A stretch of DNA of 14,158 nucleotides from Pelagophyceae sp. CCMP2097 (lineage: Eukaryota > Sar > Pelagophyceae). The stretch spans positions 4,126 to 18,283 of the forward strand of contig MU657792.1 of NCBI GenBank assembly GCA_026770575.1, in the 5' to 3' direction. Below the pieces are notes generated by a model that saw only the letters and a program-made list of their open reading frames with translations, was not told the origin of the DNA and ran no database searches. Of the stretch, positions 1-5,745 are shown one piece after another; positions within the stretch are counted from its first letter, which is position 1; every line of letters starts with the position of its first letter. The position numbers and the translations under genes were made by a program.

Positions 1-12
1 TAAAAAGATACT

Positions 13-441
13 TTGGAATGTGAAAAAATAGAACCAGTGCTAAAAAAAACAAAAAAACCAAGAAGTATCAAACAATTAGAGAATGATAAACGACTAGCAA
101 TTCGTTATAAAAAGACACCTGAACTTGATAAAGAAACTGTGGATACTGTTGATACAGTTGAAAAAATTGAAAAAATCAAACCTGTTAAGAAAACAGTTGA
201 AACCCACGCTGAGCCCCCAGTAGAGCCCCCAGTTGTAAAAAATAAATCTCTTGAAAAACCAGTTTTAAAAAGAATTAAAAAAACGATTGAATATTATTCC
301 GAATCATCAGAATCGGAACAAGAGGAAAAAGTTATTTATGTTAAAAAGAAGAAAAATCGTTCAGACAATTATGGAAATTATGGAAATTATGAAACAAATA
401 AAATAAATAAAACAAGTCAATCTAAATTTAATTTTTTTTAA
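13..441 (+). CDS. Low-complexity Lys/Glu-rich protein, 5' end missing or broken
   Basis: I do not recognise this protein. The frame stays open for about 142 residues, is dominated by Lys, Glu, Thr and Val, and contains short internal repeats: a TVD/TVE and EKIEKIK stretch near residues 43-56, a duplicated EPPV near 67-74, and NYGNYGNYE near 119-127. It ends in a Ser/Glu-rich patch followed by a Lys-rich patch, as in disordered nucleic-acid-binding tails. No ATG occurs anywhere in the frame, and an in-frame TAA sits at the first three bases of the window. The real start is therefore either outside the window or separated by a frame break; the TTG at 13 is only a formal start. It ends one base before the converging stop of the minus-strand membrane protein gene. 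That it is expressed is inference from the open frame and tight packing. Confidence 0.5.
   Translation: MECEKIEPVLKKTKKPRSIKQLENDKRLAIRYKKTPELDKETVDTVDTVEKIEKIKPVKKTVETHAEPPVEPPVVKNKSLEKPVLKRIKKTIEYYSESSESEQEEKVIYVKKKKNRSDNYGNYGNYETNKINKTSQSKFNFF
211..393 (+). repeat. Short in-frame codon repeats in the first ORF
   Basis: Two separate tandem repeats lie in the first ORF. A 12-bp unit (gagcccccagta/t) occurs twice at 211-234, encoding EPPV EPPV. A 9-bp unit (aattatgga) occurs three times at 367-393 with one changed base at the end, encoding NYG NYG NYE. Both lengths are multiples of three, so the frame is kept. They look like replication-slippage products in a disordered protein. Confidence 0.75.
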
Positions 442-442
442 A

Positions 443-649
443 TTATACTTGACTTTCAATTTTTTCATTTGACAGTTTTACCGCGTTCTCTTCACTCAAT
501 GGAGAACGTTTAATGGACATCCCACAGCAATCAATCTCAGTACATCTTGACGATAACAAGTGTCGCATAGTACGAAGGTATAACATACCACATAATCCCA
601 AAATTACAATTACAGTCGACGTTTTCTCTTGCGTGTTTAGAATCGCCAT
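443..649 (-). CDS. Small single-pass membrane protein with Cys-rich tail
   Basis: From the ATG at 649 this minus-strand ORF gives 68 residues. Residues about 10-26 (TSTVIVILGLCGMLYL) form one hydrophobic membrane segment preceded by a short polar N-terminus. Behind it is a basic stretch (RTMRHLLSSR) and then a C-x5-CC motif (CTEIDCCG), followed by SIKR. The frame could extend to a TTG at 712 with a second hydrophobic stretch, but that would overlap the ATPase start. The ATG at 649 leaves a compact divergent promoter and is preferred. Tiny membrane proteins are common in the structural blocks of PLVs and virophages, so a virion-membrane or capsid-associated role is possible but not shown. A plus-strand frame over the same bases (from 513) is read as the shadow. 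Confidence 0.55.
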   Translation of the reverse strand: MAILNTQEKTSTVIVILGLCGMLYLRTMRHLLSSRCTEIDCCGMSIKRSPLSEENAVKLSNEKIESQV

Positions 650-680
650 AATTAATAAAATAAAAAAATTAATGATTATT
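650..680. promoter_or_regulatory. Divergent AT-rich promoter between membrane protein and ATPase
   Basis: Only about 22-31 bp of nearly pure A/T separate the ATG of the minus-strand membrane protein (649) from the ATPase start (672 or 681). Both promoters must sit here or inside the neighbouring gene. I see no strong motif beyond TATA-like sequence. Confidence 0.4.
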
Positions 681-1461
681 ATGAAGGTTGAAGTACTAAC
701 AAAAAATGACAATCAAAAAGTTGATTTGATGAAGCAATCAGCCGACAGTGCATTGAAATATTACGACCTGAAACAAAAAAAATACAAGGACGTTGATTGG
801 CTTCATAAAAATCAATTATTTTTCAATAAAGCATCAGTAATTTTGTTGGTTGGGGTCCCCGGGAGTGGGAAAAGCAGTCTTGCCGTTTCAATATTGTGTA
901 GTATGAAACATAGGATCTATGCACAGGTCTTTGACGAGGTTATAGTGAGTATTCCAGAATGCACGCTTGGCTCGATCATTGAAAACCCATTTGAATCATT
1001 AAGTGAAGGCAATGTTTGTCATACTTTGGATGAAGACGTGCTGAATCACGTACTTAATACATGTGAGAAGAATGCAATTGATGGGAAGGACACCGCATTC
1101 TTCATCGACGACGGCGCCTCGGATTTGAAGGATAAGAAGGTTTTGAAATTGCTCAAAAATTTAATTTGTCGCCACAGACATTATCGACTGACCTTATTTA
1201 TATCTCCAATGTCAAACGCAACTTAGTTTGAGTGCTCGACAACAGGTGAACGTGGTCATTAATTTTAATAGCAATAATATTAAACGAATTGAAATGTTCC
1301 ATTCAGAATACATGAATAATATAAGTTTAGTTGATTATAAAGATTTATTGAAAAAGCTATATAATAACAAAGGTGATTTTTTTGCGATTAAAATGGAAAC
1401 CCCGAGAAAGTATTTTCATAACTTCGACCAGATTTCAATCACAGGATCTGACGAAAATTAA
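681..1461 (+). CDS. FtsK/HerA-type genome-packaging ATPase, with one frame break
   Basis: This is the packaging ATPase that drives viral DNA into the preformed capsid, one of the hallmark morphogenesis genes of PLVs, virophages and Polintons. Counting from the ATG at 681 (672 is also possible), Walker A is GVPGSGKS at residues 58-65, and Walker B is FFIDDG with the two aspartates at about 143-144. The first frame stops at the TAG at 1224-1226. The adjoining frame (1201-1461) continues with a QLSLSARQQV stretch that fits the conserved Gln and Arg region following the sensor strand in this family. Removing one base between 1192 and 1226 would give about 259 residues, normal for the family. The break deletes only C-terminal motifs, not the Walker motifs. 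The family assignment is strong; whether the break is real or a sequence error cannot be told from the window. Confidence 0.9.
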
Positions 1462-1501
1462 AAAATTAAAAATGACTTTAAATTAAAATATAATCAGTAT
1501 T

Positions 1502-1666
1502 ATGGTATTATACAATCACGCAGAAACAATGAACCGTTTATTTTCAATAAATTTCAGAAGAGAAAAGGGTCCAACTTTTGACACAAACGTATACGACAAG
1601 CACAGCAAATTTGGTTCATCAGAAACAAAATCTATAAAATTTCAATCTTCTAAAAATAGAAAATGA
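1502..1666 (+). CDS. Short ORF, truncated paralog of the following gene
   Basis: This 54-codon ORF starts at the ATG at 1502 and ends at the TGA at 1664-1666. By hand alignment its first 40 residues match the N-terminus of the next ORF (1693-2274) at 22 positions. Shared blocks are YNH, TM, RL, NF, REK, VY, KH and FG. DNA similarity is low, so the duplication is old and protein-level selection is likely. It lacks the acidic, repeat-bearing and C-terminal parts of the longer copy, ending instead in a short Ser/Lys tail. Function unknown. It follows the ATPase by 40 bp and precedes its paralog by 26 bp, so the two may be co-transcribed or carry their own AT-rich promoters. Confidence 0.65.
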   Translation: MVLYNHAETMNRLFSINFRREKGPTFDTNVYDKHSKFGSSETKSIKFQSSKNRK

Positions 1667-1692
1667 AAATTTAAAATATTGATAGTAATTTA

Positions 1693-2274
1693 ATGACAAT
1701 ATATAACCATTATGATACTATGCAGAGATTGTATGCAATGAATTTTATACGAGAGAAAACCGAAAGGTTTGAAACTGAAACTCACGTGTATGAAAAACAC
1801 GGTCGGTTTGGTAGATCTGATATATCGGATGAGCCGGACGATATACCGGTTGAGATACAGGATGAGATTCCATACGATTTAGTGGACACTTTTTTGGACA
1901 TAGATGATGACGACCAAACGGCAATATATGAAGAAAATACAGAAAATACAGAAAATACAGAAAATACAGAAAATACAGAAAATACAGAAAATACAGAGAC
2001 CCCATTGGAATCCGCAATGCGAATCTCCGACACTACAAATGATATTATATTTGAACAAACAAATCGAAAAGTTTTTAAAGCGTCTATGAAAGAGTTGAAG
2101 AGGATTACAAGTGATCTCAACATGCGAACCCCGACGAATGATAAAAGAAGTAAACTTACATGGATCACATCGATAAAAAAAGAAATAAATTCACGCGAAA
2201 TTATTCCTGGATTTCTTTTTGATGAAAACAACATTTTACTTTACAAAAATGGTCGACATGTCATGAAGGAATGA
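1693..2274 (+). CDS. Acidic unknown protein with ENT repeats and possible SAP/Rho-N-like C-terminus
   Basis: A 193-residue protein I cannot name. Residues 1-45 are the module shared with the short ORF upstream. Residues about 46-80 are very acidic (Asp/Glu-rich). Residues 81-101 are seven copies of Glu-Asn-Thr. The C-terminal part (from about 130) contains SMKELKRITSDLNMRTP, then a basic segment and two helices. This spacing resembles the small helix-extended-helix folds of SAP or Rho-N DNA-binding domains, a weak resemblance judged by eye. The gene converges on the lipase; if the lipase frame is continued past its break the two genes overlap by 14 bp at their 3' ends. Real coding status is supported by the paralog and by clean frame over the full length; function is unknown. 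Confidence 0.7.
   Translation: MTIYNHYDTMQRLYAMNFIREKTERFETETHVYEKHGRFGRSDISDEPDDIPVEIQDEIPYDLVDTFLDIDDDDQTAIYEENTENTENTENTENTENTENTETPLESAMRISDTTNDIIFEQTNRKVFKASMKELKRITSDLNMRTPTNDKRSKLTWITSIKKEINSREIIPGFLFDENNILLYKNGRHVMKE
1933..1995 (+). repeat. Seven perfect 9-bp tandem repeats (gaaaataca)
   Basis: Seven uninterrupted, identical copies of gaaaataca run from 1933 to 1995 in the coding frame, giving (Glu-Asn-Thr)7. Perfect identity at the third codon positions points to recent slippage expansion, and copy number probably varies between isolates. Confidence 0.95.
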
Positions 2275-2844
2275 TAAAATTTTCAATATCATGCGGGTGA
2301 TTTCCAGTTGTATCTAAAAAAAGGATGTTTCATTTGGAGTGGGAATAATATTTGACAATGTAGAGATTGGGTCAAAGCGAGTCGTGAAATTATAAATTTT
2401 AGACGTTGAGGTATCGTGATTTATAAAATCTTTAATTGAACTTTGAACATCATAAAATGGGTTACCTCCTGCGGCGTAAGTATAAGTTTGAAAAACATCA
2501 TTACTTTTAGCGACATATTTTGCGACGCTCCCCCCTTGTGAGTATCCAGTCAATACAATGTTTTTGTCTGGGTAATTTTCTTTAACCAAATCATATTTTT
2601 CGTTGGCTTGTATAAATCTGTCAGAATTCTTTGTATCTCCTGTAAGAATTTCAAAATTTGTAAACATATCGTTAATATTTCTCGGATCTGTTGGACGATA
2701 CGCGATATACACATGTTTATCATCTTCGTATACTTTTGAACGCCGATCTGATAACATTGGATTTTTTTTATAATTGGGTGGAGTTACATTAAACATTGCG
2801 GCACGTGATAACTGAGATGTCGAATTTCGTAAATAGTCATCCAT
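2261..2844 (-). CDS. Class-3-lipase-like alpha/beta hydrolase, C-terminus frame-shifted
   Basis: A predicted lipase or esterase. The uninterrupted frame covers 2314-2844 (176 residues, ATG at 2844). The nucleophile elbow is GYSQGG with Ser102. An upstream YIAYRPTDPRNINDM segment (residues 46-60) matches the oxyanion-side fRGT region of class 3 lipases, with Pro where Gly is usual. FDPIS supplies the probable acidic residue, Asp158. The frame stops directly after a seven-base A run (2316-2322 on the plus strand) with no catalytic His downstream. One additional base in that run opens the frame to a stop at 2261-2263 (about 194 residues) and brings in a His-Asp-Ile-Glu-Asn-Phe segment suited to the third triad member. 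PLV lipases of this type are thought to act on host or virion membrane lipids; substrate is unknown. The gene is divergent from the minor capsid gene. Confidence 0.82.
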
Positions 2845-2879
2845 GATTTTAAATATAAAAAAAATATCATTATAATAAT
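2845..2879. promoter_or_regulatory. 35-bp divergent promoter between lipase and minor capsid gene
   Basis: The lipase ATG (2844, minus) and the minor capsid ATG (2880, plus) are separated by 35 bp of almost pure A/T, including a run of eight A and the sequence tataataata next to the capsid start. This space must serve both transcription units. Confidence 0.5.
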
Positions 2880-3821
2880 ATGACAGAAGAGATTTATATA
2901 TACCTTGATAGCAAAAAAGTTCATGAAATAAACAACGGTCAGTTTAAATTCAATATTTTCCCCGCAATCACTATACCAGAAAATTATCGAGCAGACCTTT
3001 ATATCAAATCTTTTTCTTGTTTGAATTCCATACTAAATATACCAGAAGGCGTTGTTGTTAATTATAGACTGTTATCAAAAGACTCAGAGGTTCGTGAACA
3101 TGTATTCTTATTTTTAAAAGGGTCATATTATTCTGAGGACATTGTCAATCGTTTAAATGAAGGTTTCGACAAGCAGAATGTGAGCAATTTTGGTACTATT
3201 AAAATATCATTCGATCCAAGTACTTTAAAATTTCAAATCACTCAAAAAACTAACAATTTAAGTTCATTTACAATTTTGCCAAGTATGGTATGGGACTTGT
3301 TAAATATCACACCACAGGTATATACTTCGAATGCAATCAGTACCGCTGGTTGTGATTTGCAGGAAGACCAGCATAACTTAAATATTTCAATTGCGGAAAC
3401 GTCCCCTATCGAAAGAACAAATACTGACATTATTCACCGTGTCTCTAACGTCCAGATTATAAACGAATTTGGATCATATATTTACTATAATGCAGTCGAA
3501 CCTATTACACGTGTACCAATAAGACACCGTTCTAGTAATCAATTGACGATATCATTGCATTTAGACAACAATCGAATATTCATACCGGATCGATTTCAAA
3601 TTGCAATAGTTGTTCAGTTTACTTATGCAAAAAAGGAACATCGTATAAATCAAATTATTGATTCTATGTATTATTTATATAAAAATTCAATGAACGTTGA
3701 ACAGAATGTAAATCGCAATGATTCATTTCATGGACGAAATGAGGTTCTTAGTCGCCCAGAATTAAACTGTCATTTCCCGGCTACCACACAGATTAATTTT
3801 GGGAGGGTACCCGGTAGATAA
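2880..3821 (+). CDS. Minor capsid (penton-like) protein
   Basis: A 313-residue protein matching PLV and virophage penton proteins in position, size and style: it lies after the ATPase region and before the major capsid gene. The N-terminus (IYIYLDSKKVHEINNGQF) is the typical opening strand of these proteins, and the rest alternates beta-rich stretches (KFNIFPAITI, ADLYIKSFSCL, KISFDPSTLKFQIT, FQIAIVVQFTYA) with loops, as in a single jelly-roll. The start at 2880 is the only ATG fitting the divergent promoter. The frame is intact, with no sign of decay, and ends 22 bp before the next ATG. It would occupy the five-fold vertices and may anchor the fiber encoded downstream. Assignment rests on synteny and sequence pattern, without a search. 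Confidence 0.85.
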   Translation: MTEEIYIYLDSKKVHEINNGQFKFNIFPAITIPENYRADLYIKSFSCLNSILNIPEGVVVNYRLLSKDSEVREHVFLFLKGSYYSEDIVNRLNEGFDKQNVSNFGTIKISFDPSTLKFQITQKTNNLSSFTILPSMVWDLLNITPQVYTSNAISTAGCDLQEDQHNLNISIAETSPIERTNTDIIHRVSNVQIINEFGSYIYYNAVEPITRVPIRHRSSNQLTISLHLDNNRIFIPDRFQIAIVVQFTYAKKEHRINQIIDSMYYLYKNSMNVEQNVNRNDSFHGRNEVLSRPELNCHFPATTQINFGRVPGR

Positions 3822-3843
3822 AATTAAAATAGAATATGTAATA

Positions 3844-4286
3844 ATGTATCCAGAGAATACAGTACATCATATTAAAACTCGTGAGGAAATATTAGCTCAT
3901 CAAGAACGTATGCGTGCTCATTGTTCACAACTGTCATCACACCTTCGAGGACATATACAATCAATACTCAAACAAACGAAGAAGTTCTTAAAAAAATACC
4001 ACACGTGTCTGATACCAAAGTAAAGAACAAAATCCAACAAAAAAATAAAAATGATAAAAAAGATAAAAAAAATAAAGATATTCCTCAAAAAATTGGAAAG
4101 GTGTTAAAAGGCGTCGGCGGTTCACTGAAAACAATGTCTGAATTTTCAACATTATACAACCCTGAATTAATTGAATATTCGACACCGGTCTATTTTGCAG
4201 GTGAAGTTATTAATGATACTGGAAATTTTATAAAAAAGCCGATAAAGTTTTTAAAAAGATTGAAAATAAAGGTATTCAAAAAATAA
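3844..4286 (+). CDS. Small basic protein after the penton gene, broken at an A run
   Basis: Unknown protein. From the ATG at 3844 the first frame gives a charged N-terminal part (HHIKTREEILAHQERMRAH) and stops at 4023. A second frame runs to the TAA at 4284-4286 and has no ATG near its beginning. One extra base in the seven-A run at 3990-3996 would join the two at a Lys-rich stretch, giving about 147 residues. The middle is extremely Lys/Asp/Asn-rich. The C-terminal part (IGKVLKGVGGSLKTMSEF, then TPVYFAGEVINDTGNF, then a KKPIKFLKRLKIKVFKK end) alternates amphipathic or mildly hydrophobic stretches with basic ones. Location between penton and major capsid genes suggests a minor virion or DNA-condensing protein; that is inference from context and charge only. 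Confidence 0.6.
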
Positions 4287-4421
4287 AATTGTCTGATATC
4301 AAAGACGTAAAAAACTCTCTCCCCTTTAATTTTTTTTAACAATTTTTTTTATCTTTCTTCTATATATGTATCCTGATCATGACAATTAAAAGCCTTCGTT
4401 ATCCCAAAATTTTTTTTCGGA
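4287..4421 (+). promoter_or_regulatory. Long pyrimidine-rich leader/promoter of the major capsid gene
   Basis: 135 bp without a gene, much longer than the 20-40 bp spacers elsewhere in the window. It contains a CT-rich block (ctctctcccc near 4315), several T runs of seven to nine bases, TATA-like tatatatg near 4361, and a final T run just before the ATG at 4422. A strong late promoter or 5' leader is the natural reading. I see no convincing hairpin. Confidence 0.45.
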
Positions 4422-5708
4422 ATGGGTCGTGCGCAGTCGCCGGCAATCAACTCTTATATTACGAGATTAAATCCAATCAATGAACAGTCTGGCTACTCTT
4501 CTGGCTCTAATATACGCTTTAAAATTGCCGGATTACAACCTAACACGTTTCTCGACTGTCATAATTCATTTCAGAAGGTACGCATTACTAATACATCTGA
4601 ACACGATTATATTTTCAGCCCTTCCGGTTATGCGACTATGTACAGCGGTATTGAAGTTAGTCAGCAAGGTAGTGTACTGTCCAGTCGTCGTGGATATGGT
4701 ATCTGGCGAAATTCCCAGGAAAAGCGTACACAGACATTGTCGAGTGTAAAAGCCAGTATGAACGGGTCACAACCTGGTGAAGACCCAGAGACCCTTGCCC
4801 CTGTTTTAGCCATCCCATCTAATTCACAAGGAGATAGAGGGTTTACTTTAAAAAAAGGTCAGTCAGTGATTCTCTGTGATATTCTTAGTTTACATGCGAG
4901 TTGTTTCAGCGGCAATTCGCATTTTCCATTATTTAGTTCTTCTGATATTGACTTGACCTATACAATTGGTGAGTTTACATACTCGGGTTTGTGGAATGCA
5001 CCACCCGAAAATGCAATTAATAATAAATCGCTAATTATTGATCAGGTCGAACTTGTTTTATCGATGGTGCAAACCCCTCCTCAAATTACAAACTCTCTCA
5101 TGGAAAATATGGAAGGCAAATACAGAATTGATTGCACAAATTACATTTATAATCAATATGTCGTCCCAGCAAATCCTGGATCACAGTACTCTGTAAATCT
5201 TGGACTTGGGGTTCGATCATTGGAGGAAATAAGTTTGATTCACACTCCTAGTACATCGGATGTCGATTCACTAAAAAATGATGTAAATTCTATTTTTATA
5301 AAGAACCACTTACATAAGTATGGCTTTTTAGTAGGCGGTGTGTTACAAGAAGCACTTCGTGAAATTCCGGCGTCCGTCTCAGAATGTCAAGCCATGTCCA
5401 TGATAGCCTCCGATTTGATGGGAAGTAATAATTTACCTATTGCATTGAACCGTGAAAAATTTTCAAGAAATTCGTATGATGTTACAAAGGGGATGCCAAC
5501 TTTTGAAGCACGACTTAACTTGTGTTCAATGAAAGGGACTTCACACATATGTAGTGGCGTCAGCACGCTTGCAACGACGACTGGATTGATCATGTCTTAT
5601 AATGAGAAGGCGGACAAACCTGTACAACTTCACGTGTTATCTAAGTATCGACAAGCGTTGGTGCTTGATATGACTTCACCGCAAGCACTGTGGACGGTTG
5701 TAATGTAA
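4422..5708 (+). CDS. Major capsid protein, double jelly-roll type
   Basis: A 428-residue intact ORF read as the major capsid protein that forms the icosahedral shell. The sequence is beta-rich throughout, with a segment near the middle (SDIDLTYTIGEFTYSGLW) and a following IIDQVELVLSMVQTPP segment that look like the junction between the two jelly-rolls. The C-terminus (VQLHVLSKYRQALVLD followed by a terminal LWTVVM) has the pattern of PLV capsid proteins. Length is at the shorter end of, but compatible with, PLV capsid proteins. It sits directly downstream of the penton gene and upstream of the fiber. The start MGRAQSP is the only ATG in the right place. No frame break is present. I assign it by synteny and pattern; a structural search would settle it. 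Confidence 0.88.
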   Translation: MGRAQSPAINSYITRLNPINEQSGYSSGSNIRFKIAGLQPNTFLDCHNSFQKVRITNTSEHDYIFSPSGYATMYSGIEVSQQGSVLSSRRGYGIWRNSQEKRTQTLSSVKASMNGSQPGEDPETLAPVLAIPSNSQGDRGFTLKKGQSVILCDILSLHASCFSGNSHFPLFSSSDIDLTYTIGEFTYSGLWNAPPENAINNKSLIIDQVELVLSMVQTPPQITNSLMENMEGKYRIDCTNYIYNQYVVPANPGSQYSVNLGLGVRSLEEISLIHTPSTSDVDSLKNDVNSIFIKNHLHKYGFLVGGVLQEALREIPASVSECQAMSMIASDLMGSNNLPIALNREKFSRNSYDVTKGMPTFEARLNLCSMKGTSHICSGVSTLATTTGLIMSYNEKADKPVQLHVLSKYRQALVLDMTSPQALWTVVM

Positions 5709-5745
5709 AATAAAATTGTTTAAATAAAAATAAAATAAATACTAT

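Noticed and set aside
513..680. N-terminal extension of the ATPase to the ATG at 513
   Set aside because: It overlaps the minus-strand membrane protein gene, shows no ATPase-like sequence and would remove the divergent AT-rich promoter; the starts at 672/681 give the usual family length.
1192..1226. Programmed ribosomal frameshift in the ATPase
   Set aside because: No slippery heptamer or obvious downstream stem is visible, and many other genes have unrelated breaks; an error or mutation is more likely.
1933..1995. CRISPR-like or origin iteron array
   Set aside because: The units are contiguous 9-mers without spacers, in frame in an ORF, so a coding minisatellite is the simpler reading.
1745..2234. 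Minus-strand frames of 90 and 150 residues opposite the ENT-repeat gene
   Set aside because: Their FLY or VFS repeats are just the complement of the 9-bp repeat, and the plus frame has a paralog supporting it.
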